Assembly (NCBI GenBank): GCA_934667505.1
Contig: CAKULY010000005.1
Location: 42,434-106,433 of the forward strand
DNA from: an uncultured Treponema sp.
Lineage (GTDB): Bacteria; Spirochaetota; Spirochaetia; Treponematales; Treponemataceae
Direction of reading: 5' to 3'
DNA: 64,000 nt
Positions 43,610 to 52,276 of the stretch are shown one piece after another (the stretch's first letter is position 1; every line of letters starts with the position of its first letter). The notes below the pieces were generated by a model. That model was given only the letters and a program-made list of their open reading frames with translations, was not told where the DNA came from and made no database searches. A program made the position numbers and the translations under genes.

Positions 43610-44998
43610 ATGGATACAAAGAAAATCCCTTACAAAATCTACTTGAACGAAGAAGAGATGCCGCAGCAGTGGTACAATATGCGCGCCGACATGAAGAACA
43701 AGCCCGCGCCGCTTTTGAATCCGGGAACGCTAAAGCCATGCACGGCGGAAGAGCTTGAGCACGTTTTCTGCAAGGAACTTGTAAAGCAGGAATTGAACGA
43801 AACTGACCGCTACATTCCGATTCCGCAGGAAATTTTGGACTTCTACAAGATGTACCGTCCTTCTCCGCTCACAAGGGCTTACTGCCTTGAAAAGAAGCTT
43901 GGAACACCGGCAAAAATCTACTACAAGTTTGAGGGAAACAACACTTCAGGAAGCCACAAGCTGAACTCGGCAATCGCCCAGGCATTCTACGCAAAGGAGC
44001 AGGGGCTCAAGGGCGTTACAACGGAAACAGGCGCCGGCCAGTGGGGAACTGCGATGTCCATGGCGTGCGCATATCTTGGCTTGGACTGCCGTGTTTATCA
44101 GGTGCGCTGCTCCTACGAACAGAAGCCCCAGCGCCGCGAGGTAATCAGAACTTACGGAGGTCATGCGATTCCTTCCCCAAGCATGGAAACTGAAATCGGA
44201 AAAAAGCTGAACGCCGAATATCCGGGCTGCACAGGCTCTTTGGGCTGCGCGATTTCGGAAGCGGTTGAATACGCCACAAAGCATGACGGCTACAGATACG
44301 TTCTGGGTTCGGTATTGAGCCAGGTTCTGCTCCACCAGTCGATAATCGGAATGGAAGCGAAGGCTGCCATGGACAAGTTTGGAATCAAGCCGGATGTTAT
44401 CATCGGATGCGCAGGCGGCGGCTCGAACCTGGGCGGACTTATAAGCCCGTTCATGGGAGAAAAATTGCGCGGCGAAAAGGACTACCAGTTCATCGCGGTT
44501 GAGCCTGCATCATGCCCAAGCCTTACGCGAGGAGTGTTCGCCTACGACTTCTGCGACACAGGCGAGGTCTGCCCTATGCAGAAGATGTACACGCTCGGCT
44601 CGCAGTTCATGCCAAGCGCAAACCATGCTGGTGGACTTCGCTACCACGGAATGAGCGCAATCGTAAGCCAGCTCTACCACGACGGCTACATCGAGGCACG
44701 AAGCGTTGAGCAGACAGAGGTTTTCAAGGCGGCTGAGCTTTTCTGCCGGTCGGAAGGAACTCTGCCAGCCCCTGAATCAAGCCACGCAATCAAGGTCGCA
44801 ATCGACGAAGCCCTCAAATGCAAGGAAACTGGCGAAGAAAAGACAATTCTTTTCGGACTTACAGGAACAGGCTACTTCGACATGAAAGCCTACGAAGCGT
44901 TCAACAACGGCACGATGAGCGACTATATTCCGACCGACGAGGAAATCAAAAAGTCAATTGACTTGATTCCGCGCTTTCCGGGAAACGACAGCTTCTAA
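43610..44998 (+). CDS. trpB2: Tryptophan synthase beta chain-like protein, TrpB2 type
   Basis: 462 residues, PLP fold type II. The N-terminal extension with YLNEEEMPQQWYNM and the PSPLTRA segment mark the TrpB2 subfamily. The PLP lysine is in SGSHKLNSAIAQA, the phosphate loop in CAGGGSNLGG, and ETGAGQWG is the catalytic Glu region. It joins indole and serine to tryptophan. No trpA lies nearby, which is common for TrpB2, and it may salvage indole. The gene is strikingly G/C-rich at third positions (AAG, CTC, GGC, GCC) compared with its A/T-rich neighbours. AGGAGG precedes the ATG. Confidence 0.9.
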   Translation: MDTKKIPYKIYLNEEEMPQQWYNMRADMKNKPAPLLNPGTLKPCTAEELEHVFCKELVKQELNETDRYIPIPQEILDFYKMYRPSPLTRAYCLEKKLGTPAKIYYKFEGNNTSGSHKLNSAIAQAFYAKEQGLKGVTTETGAGQWGTAMSMACAYLGLDCRVYQVRCSYEQKPQRREVIRTYGGHAIPSPSMETEIGKKLNAEYPGCTGSLGCAISEAVEYATKHDGYRYVLGSVLSQVLLHQSIIGMEAKAAMDKFGIKPDVIIGCAGGGSNLGGLISPFMGEKLRGEKDYQFIAVEPASCPSLTRGVFAYDFCDTGEVCPMQKMYTLGSQFMPSANHAGGLRYHGMSAIVSQLYHDGYIEARSVEQTEVFKAAELFCRSEGTLPAPESSHAIKVAIDEALKCKETGEEKTILFGLTGTGYFDMKAYEAFNNGTMSDYIPTDEEIKKSIDLIPRFPGNDSF

Positions 44999-45714
44999 TA
45001 ATCTAAAAGTGATTCATTAAAATCCAAAGGGTTTCCAGTCCAAAGCTGGGAACCTTTTTTTATCACAGTAATTTCATCGCACAAAGTTTTTGCTTCTTCT
45101 ATATCGTGAGTAACAAAGACTGCGCAAAAACCTTTTTCAGCCTGCATTTTTTTTATGTCAAAGGCGAGTTTTTTTTTCATAGGCAAATCTAAAGACGAAA
45201 AAGGCTCGTCAAAAAGCACAACTTTTGGACTCGTTATAAGAGTTCGTGCAAGGCTAACTCGTTGAGCCTGACCTCCGCTTAAAGTTTGCGGATAGCGGTC
45301 GCAAAAATCCTGCATTTCAAAAACAGATAAAAAATCCTTAGCCTTTTCAAGCGCGTCTTTTTTTGAAAAAACAACTCTTTTTCCATCGTGCCAGTTCCCG
45401 AATCTTAAGCCGTAAGCGACATTTTGAGCGACAGTCAAATGCGGAAACAGCGCCGCCTCTTGAAAGACCATTCCAATTTCTCGGCGAGCAGGCGGCAAGG
45501 AAGAAATATCTTTTCCATCGAGCAAGAGTTGAAAATCATTTGATGTGCATTTCCAAAGTCCGCTAATCAGTTTTAAAACTGTGGACTTTCCGCTGCCAGA
45601 ACGGCCTGCAATTCCTAAAGTTTTTCCGAACTGAACGCTGGCGGTAAAACTGAGCGAAAAATCAAATGGAAAATCCCAAGTTTTATTTAAATTCCTTATT
45701 TCAAGACCATTCAT
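44995..45714 (-). CDS. thiQ: Thiamine ABC transporter ATPase
   Basis: 239 residues: Walker A GRSGSGKSTVL, Q-loop VFQEAALFPHLTV, signature LSGGQAQRVSLAR, Walker B VVLFDEPFSSLD and switch His VTHDIEEAK. The function follows from the two upstream genes and the TPP riboswitch. The ATG at 45714 is preferred (GGGGG in front at 8 nt) over the TTG at 45720. It is the last gene of the thiBPQ set; its 3' end overlaps trpB2 by 4 nt. Confidence 0.9.
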   Translation of the reverse strand: MNGLEIRNLNKTWDFPFDFSLSFTASVQFGKTLGIAGRSGSGKSTVLKLISGLWKCTSNDFQLLLDGKDISSLPPARREIGMVFQEAALFPHLTVAQNVAYGLRFGNWHDGKRVVFSKKDALEKAKDFLSVFEMQDFCDRYPQTLSGGQAQRVSLARTLITSPKVVLFDEPFSSLDLPMKKKLAFDIKKMQAEKGFCAVFVTHDIEEAKTLCDEITVIKKGSQLWTGNPLDFNESLLDY

Positions 45715-45764
45715 ATTCAAGCCCCCGCAAAATTGTTCGCATAAAAAAAACTTTCAGCCTAGCC

Positions 45765-47261
45765 TTACACTGTTCTAGTTTTAGGCTTGCAAATCTTTAA
45801 TCTTAAAGTTTCAGATGCGTTAGAAAATGCTGTAATGCCAATTATCAAAATAGAAAGAATTGTTCCACAGGCGCAAGCCTGGCCAAATCTGTAAGAACCT
45901 GCAAGCCTGTAAGTTTCCAGCGCAAGCGAAGTATATCTAGGAACAGCCAGCACCAAGGGAACAGTCGCATCGCCTGCGCTTAAAGCGAAACAAAAACAAA
46001 AGCTTCTTAAAATAGATTTTTTGCACATTGGAAGATGCAAAGTGTATATGCAAGAAAAACCTCCTGAAAGAATTCTTTCCGCATCTTCAATGATTAAAGG
46101 AATTTTTTGCATCTGCGCAGAAATTTGCTTAAATGCGTACGGAAAATACATAATTACTTGAATAACGACAATGTACAATGGCTTTCCAATAGGAAAGAGC
46201 CGTGTAAAAACAAAGCACAAAACAACAGAAGAAACTGAAAGCGGCAAAAGCATTAAAACTTTTGCAAAAATGCTGGCATCCATTTTTTGTTTATGCAAAA
46301 AAAATGAAGCAAAAAAAGCAATCACAGTTGAAAAAAAAGCTGCAAGACAGCCGTAAAAAACGGTATTTAAAAAAGCCTTTAAAAAAGTATTCTTGCCAAA
46401 AAGGAAAGCAAAATTTTTAAGCGTAAAACTATTATTTTTTGAGGCAAAGGCGCTAATTGCAATCATTGCGAATGGAAGTATAAAACAAACGCAGACAACC
46501 ATCATAAGCGCGAAGAAACATAATCGTTCGGCAATTTTGCAATCTTTTAATTTTTTTTCTTCAGAAACAAAACTTACTTCTCGCAAAGATTTTCCTTTGT
46601 TTTCTATAAGAGAATGAACGAGCAAAAATAAAACTGCTATAAAGGTTTCCGCAACGGCGATAAAACCTGCAAGCCTAAAATTCTGGGCAACCTTAAAACT
46701 TTGATAAAGAGAGATTTCCAAAGTTGAACAGCCTACAGGTCCTAGCATAAGAACCACAAAAAAACTGAAGAAACACATTAAGAACACTAAGATGCAAGAA
46801 GAAACTATTGCTGGCAGAAGTTGAATCAACGTTATTGAAAAAAATATACGAAGCTCGCTTGCCCCTAAAAGCCTTGCCGCAAAAGCTTGGGTTTGAGGAA
46901 TGTTCTTCCAAGAATCGTTTACAGTCTTCATTATGATAGGAAAATTATAAAAGCCTTGAACGAAAATTATTCCCCAAAAACCGTACAAAAAGGAGGCAGA
47001 ACTATTAAATCCGAACAGACTTCTTATAATCCTATTAAAAATTCCGTTTACCCCGAAAGCGCCAACGTAACCTAAAACAGCAAGCAAGGCAGGAACACAC
47101 AAAGGTATGGCAGAAAGCGAAAGAATAAATTTCTTTGCGAAAAACTTTCTGTTTGCTGTAAAAAAAGCCATTGGAAGTCCAATTAAAAAAGCAAGCAAGG
47201 TAGAATACAAAGCCGTCTTTACAGTAAACGAGCAAGTTCTTAGGAAATAAATCCAATTCAT
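45765..47261 (-). CDS. thiP: Thiamine ABC transporter permease
   Basis: 498 residues with about 12 transmembrane helices in two tandem permease modules, as in the double-length ThiP/FbpB family. EAA-type loops are recognisable near FAARLLGASELRIFFSITL and DAERILSGGFSCIYTLHLP. It begins 21 nt after the stop of the binding-protein gene and has only a poor ribosome binding site, so it may depend on coupling. Confidence 0.88.
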   Translation of the reverse strand: MNWIYFLRTCSFTVKTALYSTLLAFLIGLPMAFFTANRKFFAKKFILSLSAIPLCVPALLAVLGYVGAFGVNGIFNRIIRSLFGFNSSASFLYGFWGIIFVQGFYNFPIIMKTVNDSWKNIPQTQAFAARLLGASELRIFFSITLIQLLPAIVSSCILVFLMCFFSFFVVLMLGPVGCSTLEISLYQSFKVAQNFRLAGFIAVAETFIAVLFLLVHSLIENKGKSLREVSFVSEEKKLKDCKIAERLCFFALMMVVCVCFILPFAMIAISAFASKNNSFTLKNFAFLFGKNTFLKAFLNTVFYGCLAAFFSTVIAFFASFFLHKQKMDASIFAKVLMLLPLSVSSVVLCFVFTRLFPIGKPLYIVVIQVIMYFPYAFKQISAQMQKIPLIIEDAERILSGGFSCIYTLHLPMCKKSILRSFCFCFALSAGDATVPLVLAVPRYTSLALETYRLAGSYRFGQACACGTILSILIIGITAFSNASETLRLKICKPKTRTV

Positions 47262-47282
47262 CTTGAAAATTTTATTTTTTAG

Positions 47283-48305
47283 TTACTGTAAAAAATCTGC
47301 AATTTTTTCAAGATTTTCCGCAACCTTTTCTTCTGGAACAGAAAGCGTTTTAGTAGCCTTTGGCGCGATTGAATAACTTGCGGGCAATTCCACTGTATTA
47401 TTTACAGGGTACATCCATTGCGTTAAAGGCAGCGTGCTTTGAGCTTCCTTGCTTATAAGAAAATCCATAAACATTTGGGCGCCTTTTAAGTTAGGCGCGT
47501 TTTTTGCAATGCCGGCCATTTCTATCTGCTTTACATGGCCTTCTTCAAAAATCAAGGCTTTATAGCGGTCTGTATTTTCATATTCCAAATGATAAGCGGG
47601 ACTTGTTGTATAACTGATTACAAGAGGAGCCTCTCCCTTTGTAAAAAGACCGTATCCGCTTGACCAGCCAGGAGCAAAAGTCAAAATAGATGGCTTTAAG
47701 TTTTTCCAGTAGTTTTGAACATCATCGCCAAAAATTGCAATTGTCCAGGTAAGAAAACCAAGCCCCGGAGTTGAAGTTCTAGGATCCATTAGAATCAGTT
47801 TTTTTGCATATTGCGGGTCGGTTAAATCTTTTAGGCTAGCAGGAGCTTTCAAGTCAGATTCTGTGTCGTAAACTATTGCAAAGTAGCTCCAATCATAGGG
47901 AATTAAACGGTATGAGTCATCTATCAGCAGGGAAGAATCAATTTCTTCTATATTTTTAGGCTTATAAGCAGTAAAAATATCTTTCTTCAAGGCAGATTTA
48001 TAAAAATTGTTATCAATGCCTAGATAAATGTCCGCAACAGGATTTTTCTTTTCCGCCACTGCCCTTGAGACAATTTGTGTTACATCTTCGGAATCTATAA
48101 GAGTTAGCTTTTGACCGGTTTTTTCTTCAAAAAGCTTTGAAAGTTCAGGGCCAGGTCCCCAGTCGCTTACAAAAGAACTGTACGCGTAAACAATAACTTC
48201 TTTTTGCCTTGCAGCATTTTTTTCAGAAGATTTTGCTTTACAAGAAAAAACTGTAAAGCCCAAAATAGAACATAATGTTAAAGTGGAAATGAATACTTTT
48301 TTCAT
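47283..48305 (-). CDS. thiB: Thiamine-binding periplasmic (lipo)protein
   Basis: 340 residues. A lipoprotein-type signal (LGFTVFSC, Cys near 22) is followed by a type II periplasmic-binding fold: EVIVYAYSSFVSDWGPGPELSKLFEEKTGQKLTLIDS, then DIYLGIDNNFY, LIPYDWSYFAIVYD and APGWSSGYGLFTKGEAPLVISYTTSP. These blocks match TbpA/ThiB, which bind thiamine and its phosphates. The ATG follows a TPP riboswitch directly, and the GGAGG ribosome binding site forms part of the aptamer's 3' end. Confidence 0.93.
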   Translation of the reverse strand: MKKVFISTLTLCSILGFTVFSCKAKSSEKNAARQKEVIVYAYSSFVSDWGPGPELSKLFEEKTGQKLTLIDSEDVTQIVSRAVAEKKNPVADIYLGIDNNFYKSALKKDIFTAYKPKNIEEIDSSLLIDDSYRLIPYDWSYFAIVYDTESDLKAPASLKDLTDPQYAKKLILMDPRTSTPGLGFLTWTIAIFGDDVQNYWKNLKPSILTFAPGWSSGYGLFTKGEAPLVISYTTSPAYHLEYENTDRYKALIFEEGHVKQIEMAGIAKNAPNLKGAQMFMDFLISKEAQSTLPLTQWMYPVNNTVELPASYSIAPKATKTLSVPEEKVAENLEKIADFLQ

Positions 48306-48307
48306 CT

Positions 48308-48405
48308 TCCTACCTCCGCCAGCATTATCTGGATCAGGTTGAAACTACATCTGTAGTTTTGGGTATATTCTCAGAAGGCAAAAGCCTCCACCCCCGAATG
48401 ATGGA
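48308..48405 (-). promoter_or_regulatory. TPP riboswitch (THI element) of thiBPQ
   Basis: On the minus strand all conserved aptamer blocks appear in order: GGGGGTGGAGGC, CTGAGA, TACCC, then ACCTGATCCAGATAATGC and TGGCGGAGG. Thiamine pyrophosphate binding is expected to lower expression of the importer. No terminator hairpin separates it from thiB; the last block contains the ribosome binding site (GGAGG, ATG within ~15 nt), so control is probably translational. Confidence 0.95.
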
Positions 48406-48459
48406 TTTATATTACATTTTTTTTTAGCAGGATTCAATATTATGACAGAAAAATGTTTA

Positions 48460-48545
48460 TAGGAATCAGGAGGGGAAAGCCTTCCCCTCGCTCCCAAGTC
48501 CTCGCTATGCTGCGGTCTTGTCCGCTACCCCTTCGTCAAAAAAAT
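48460..48545. other. GC-rich palindromic intergenic segment
   Basis: Contains the hairpin AGGGGAA-AGCC-TTCCCCT and then a C/G-rich stretch unlike the surrounding A/T-rich DNA. It is not coding in any frame that I can support. It may be a small dispersed repeat, but no second copy is in the window. Confidence 0.35.
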
Positions 48546-48577
48546 AGCGAAAAATTTTCAAATTGTTTTTTAGAAAA

Positions 48578-48745
48578 TTACTTTTTCTGCAGCTCGCCAA
48601 GAGGAATCATTTTGTTTTGAGAATTATCAAATGTTTCAACGCTTGAAATTACAGATGTTAAAGGCAAGTATTTTGAACCGCAAGCTTTAGCCCAGTTTTT
48701 ATAATTGTGAAAAAAACGCACCCAGAGAATTTCCAATTTCTTCAT
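48578..48745 (-). CDS. Possible small protein, 55 residues
   Basis: An ATG-to-TAA frame of 55 codons with Treponema-like composition: begins MKKLEILWVRFFHNYKNWAK and ends IPLGELQKK. There is no signal peptide or membrane helix and no strong ribosome binding site. It reads away from polA. It fills most of the otherwise empty gap 48413-48808 and could be a real small gene or the end of a decayed one. Confidence 0.35.
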   Translation of the reverse strand: MKKLEILWVRFFHNYKNWAKACGSKYLPLTSVISSVETFDNSQNKMIPLGELQKK

Positions 48746-48773
48746 TTTCAAAAAACTCTACTTTCAGATTCTA

Positions 48774-48802
48774 TTGTAAAAAATCACAATTCCACATAAA
48801 AT
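48774..48802 (+). promoter_or_regulatory. Predicted leaderless promoter of polA
   Basis: TTGTAA (48774-48779), 17 bp, TAAAAT (48797-48802), 6 nt, ATG at 48809. No Shine-Dalgarno sequence. Confidence 0.6.
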
Positions 48803-48808
48803 TAATTC

Positions 48809-51646
48809 ATGAGCGAAAATAATGAAAACGATAACAAAACTGTATACATTCTTGATTCTTACGGCTTAATCTTTAGATGCTATTTTGCCTTTATAAATCG
48901 ACCGCTTACAAACGCAAACGGCAAAAACATAAGCGCATTGTTCGGCTTTTTTAGAAATTTTCACTACATATTAAAACACTACAACCCAAAATACATTTTT
49001 GCCGCAATGGATTCAAAAACAAAAACGTTCAGGCACGAGCTTTACGAACAGTACAAGGCAACTCGCAACAAAACACCAGAAGACCTGCACGCTCAAATCC
49101 CATGGATAGAAGACATTCTTTGCGCCTTGGGAATTCCTGTCCTTCGCTGCGATGGCTACGAAGCCGACGATGTGATTGCAACTGTCGCTTCAAAATGTAC
49201 ACAACAAGGGCGACAATGCCGTATTCTTTCTGGCGACAAAGACCTTATGCAGCTTGTAAACGAAACAACAATGATTTTAAAACCGGAATCCGCTGGCTGG
49301 AAACTTACTGGAACAGAAGGAGTAAAGGCAGAATGGGGCGTTGAACCTTCTCAAATTCTTGATTTGCTTTCTCTTTTTGGAGATTCCGCAGACAACATTC
49401 CTGGAGTAAGCGGAATCGGAGTAAAAACGGCTTCAAAACTCCTTTTAGAATACAAAAATCTTGACGGAATTTACAACAACATTGAAAACATAAAAGGCGC
49501 AATGCAAAAAAAATTGATAGACGGAAAAGAAAGTGCATATTTTTCACAAAAACTTGTAAAGCTGTGCACAGAAGTTCCCTGTTCTCAGATTGACGAAGCG
49601 CTAAACGCGCCTGAATACAGTTTCAATTACGCCGACGCGGCAGAAAAATTGATTTCTTACGGAGCAATGCAAGTTTCCAAGCAATATGCCGAGCTTGCTA
49701 TTGAAAACGGCCAAAAGATAGAAACAAATTTTTCAGAAAAAAACATTTCTGCAACATCTGCCACGAACCAAGAATCTTCTAAAAACGAAAACAGCGTTCA
49801 AATCCAAGAACCTGTGCAAAATCACGGAAACTACAAAGCAATTGTAAACGCGAATGAACTTCATTCTTTTATAGAAAAAGCGATTTCAGCAAAAAAAGTC
49901 GCATTTGATTGCGAAACAACTTCGTTAGACACAATAAATGGAAAGATGGTCGGATTCAGTTTGTGCTACGAAAAAGGCAATGCCGTTTATGTTCCGCTTT
50001 CACAAGAAGTTTCTCTCTTTGAAGACGAAAATATTACCCTTCCGCAAGCAATATGCGAGATTTCCGCCCTTTTTGAAACTCCAGAGCTTACTTTAATTTT
50101 CCACAATGCAAAATTCGACTACAAAACGCTTCGTTCTTCGGGGCTAATTTTCAAAAACGGAAAACCAGAATGCAAAATTGCAGACACGATGATTGCACAG
50201 TGGCTTTTAAGCCCCGAACACAATGGCAAAAATTCCTACGGATTAGAATACCTTGCCGAAACAAAACTTCACTTAAAAGGAATTGAATTCGATTCCCTTG
50301 TAAAAAAAGGTCAGACCTTTTCAGACGTTTCCTTAGAAAAAGCCGTAGATTACGCAGCCGAAGATGCAGACTTTACATTCCAGCTTTGGCAAAAATTGGA
50401 ATTGGAACTTGAACAAAACAAACTAACTGACCTTTTTACAGATGTGGAAATGAAGCTTGTTCCAATTCTTGCAGAAATGGAACTCACAGGAATTCATTTA
50501 GACAGCGAAGTCCTTGAAGAATACAACAAAGAGCTCACATACGGAATTGAAAAGGCAGAAAAAGACATCTACCTTGAAGCAGGAGAAGTTTTCAACATTG
50601 CAAGTCCAAAGCAACTTCAAGCAGTTCTTTTTGAAAAAAGAGGATTAAAGCCTGGCAAGAAAACAAAGACCGGCTATTCAACAGACACAAGCGTTCTGGA
50701 AGAACTTGCACATCAAGATTCGTTGCCAAAAATGATTTTGGAATACCGCGAATTGTCAAAATTGCAGTCTACTTATGTGGAAACTTTGCCAGCCATGACT
50801 GACAAAGAAGGCAGAATCCACACAAACTTTATTCAAACTGGAACCGCAACAGGAAGACTTTCGTGCCGAGATCCAAATTTGCAAAACATTCCCGTAAAAA
50901 ATGAAGCCGGCAGAAGAATCAGAAGCGCATTCACCGCTCCAAAAGGAAAAATTCTAATTTCTGCCGATTACGCTCAAATTGAACTTGTAGTTTTGGCGCA
51001 TCTTTCCAAAGACAAAAATATGCGCAACGCTTTTATAAACGGAAACGACGTTCACAAAGCAACGGCCGCATTAATCTTTGGCGTTCCAGAAGAACAAGTT
51101 ACGCCGCAAATGCGCCGCACGGCAAAAACTATAAATTTCGGCGTAATTTACGGAATGAGCGCGTTTAGACTAGCAAACGACTTGGAAATTCCAAGAACAC
51201 AGGCAGCTCAGTTTATACAAAACTACTTTGAAACTTATTCTTCAATAAACGATTTTATAAAAAACACGATTCAATTCGCAGAACAAAACGGTTATGTAGA
51301 AACAATATTCGGCAGAAAAAGACCAATAACAAACATAAACAGCCGCAATAAACTTGAAAAAGCTGGAGCAGAACGAATAGCCGTAAACACGCCAGTCCAG
51401 GGGAGCGCCGCCGACATTGTAAAAAAAGCGATGATTGACGTAGAAGAAGCTCTTTTCAAAAAAGCAAACGGAGCAAAACTTCTGCTTCAAGTTCACGACG
51501 AACTTATTCTTGAATGTCCAGACGAAGAACAAACAATTGAAGAAACAATCAAAATCCTTCGTGAAAAAATGGAAAACGCCGTAAAACTTTCAGTTCCTTT
51601 GAGAGTTTCAATTGAATTCGGCAAAAACTGGGGAGAATTTCATTGA
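48809..51646 (+). CDS. polA: DNA polymerase I
   Basis: 945 residues with three domains. The N-terminal 5' nuclease (~10-300) has MDSKTKTFRHELYEQYKATR, DGYEADDVIATVA and GDSADNIPGVSGIGVKTA. The 3'-5' exonuclease retains its acidic residues (FDCETTSLD, FHNAKFDYKTL, YAAEDADFT), so proofreading is probably active. The polymerase domain has motif A SADYAQIELVVLAH, motif B RRTAKTINFGVIYGMSAF and motif C LQVHDELILE. It serves gap filling and Okazaki fragment maturation. The start overlaps coaE's arrangement only at the 3' end (4 nt). Confidence 0.97.
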   Translation: MSENNENDNKTVYILDSYGLIFRCYFAFINRPLTNANGKNISALFGFFRNFHYILKHYNPKYIFAAMDSKTKTFRHELYEQYKATRNKTPEDLHAQIPWIEDILCALGIPVLRCDGYEADDVIATVASKCTQQGRQCRILSGDKDLMQLVNETTMILKPESAGWKLTGTEGVKAEWGVEPSQILDLLSLFGDSADNIPGVSGIGVKTASKLLLEYKNLDGIYNNIENIKGAMQKKLIDGKESAYFSQKLVKLCTEVPCSQIDEALNAPEYSFNYADAAEKLISYGAMQVSKQYAELAIENGQKIETNFSEKNISATSATNQESSKNENSVQIQEPVQNHGNYKAIVNANELHSFIEKAISAKKVAFDCETTSLDTINGKMVGFSLCYEKGNAVYVPLSQEVSLFEDENITLPQAICEISALFETPELTLIFHNAKFDYKTLRSSGLIFKNGKPECKIADTMIAQWLLSPEHNGKNSYGLEYLAETKLHLKGIEFDSLVKKGQTFSDVSLEKAVDYAAEDADFTFQLWQKLELELEQNKLTDLFTDVEMKLVPILAEMELTGIHLDSEVLEEYNKELTYGIEKAEKDIYLEAGEVFNIASPKQLQAVLFEKRGLKPGKKTKTGYSTDTSVLEELAHQDSLPKMILEYRELSKLQSTYVETLPAMTDKEGRIHTNFIQTGTATGRLSCRDPNLQNIPVKNEAGRRIRSAFTAPKGKILISADYAQIELVVLAHLSKDKNMRNAFINGNDVHKATAALIFGVPEEQVTPQMRRTAKTINFGVIYGMSAFRLANDLEIPRTQAAQFIQNYFETYSSINDFIKNTIQFAEQNGYVETIFGRKRPITNINSRNKLEKAGAERIAVNTPVQGSAADIVKKAMIDVEEALFKKANGAKLLLQVHDELILECPDEEQTIEETIKILREKMENAVKLSVPLRVSIEFGKNWGEFH

Positions 51647-52191
51647 TAATCTGCGTTACAGGTCCAATGGCTGCTGGAAAAAATTACGTTTGCTCTCAGT
51701 TTGAAGAAAAAGGCTGGATTTCTCTCGATGCCGACAAGCTTGCGCACAAGGCGATAGACAAAAACGAAGAGCAAATTTTAACGGCATTTTCAAAAGAAGC
51801 GAGCCAATCTAAGATAGACTTAAAAAAAGCGGACGGCAAATTAAACCGCAAAGCGCTAGGAAAACTTGTCTTTAGTTCCCCCAAATTATTGGCACGGCAA
51901 GAATCCATAATCTACCCCACTATAATAGAAGAAACTAAAACTTTTATACAAACACACAGGGATTCTGACATCATTTTAAACGCAACAGTTCTTTACAAAA
52001 CTCCAGAATTGCTTTCAATGTGCGAAAAAATCATATTTGTAACAGCGCCAATTCTTACACGGCTTTTTAGAGCCTTAAAACGAGACAAACTTTCTGCAAT
52101 GGAAATTTTAAAAAGATTTCACGCTCAAAAAAACTTGCTTTCAAAATACGAAGATGTTGGAATCCCAATCGAAATCTACAAAAACTACTAA
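51643..52191 (+). CDS. coaE: Dephospho-CoA kinase
   Basis: 182 residues. The N terminus ICVTGPMAAGKNYV is a P-loop with Asn where Ser/Thr is usual after GK, followed by DADKLAHKAI, LNRKALGKLVFSSP (HR-less variant of the lid entry), and ATVLYKTPELLSMCEKIIFVTAP. It catalyses the last step of coenzyme A synthesis. The start is TTG at 51643 with GGGAG in front, overlapping the polA stop by 4 nt (TTGA). It is shorter than the ~200-residue norm. Confidence 0.82.
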   Translation: MIICVTGPMAAGKNYVCSQFEEKGWISLDADKLAHKAIDKNEEQILTAFSKEASQSKIDLKKADGKLNRKALGKLVFSSPKLLARQESIIYPTIIEETKTFIQTHRDSDIILNATVLYKTPELLSMCEKIIFVTAPILTRLFRALKRDKLSAMEILKRFHAQKNLLSKYEDVGIPIEIYKNY

Positions 52192-52276
52192 TTCGACGAT
52201 ATTTTTTCTAAACTCTTTTTATTAAAATCCGATATTCAGTATAAGGGGTCGGGAATATCCGGCAAGGAAACAGGAT

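Noticed and set aside
52201..52276. tRNA or small RNA in the gap before the SPOR gene
   Set aside because: Only one short inverted repeat (GATATTC/GAATATC) is present; there is no cloverleaf or CCA end.
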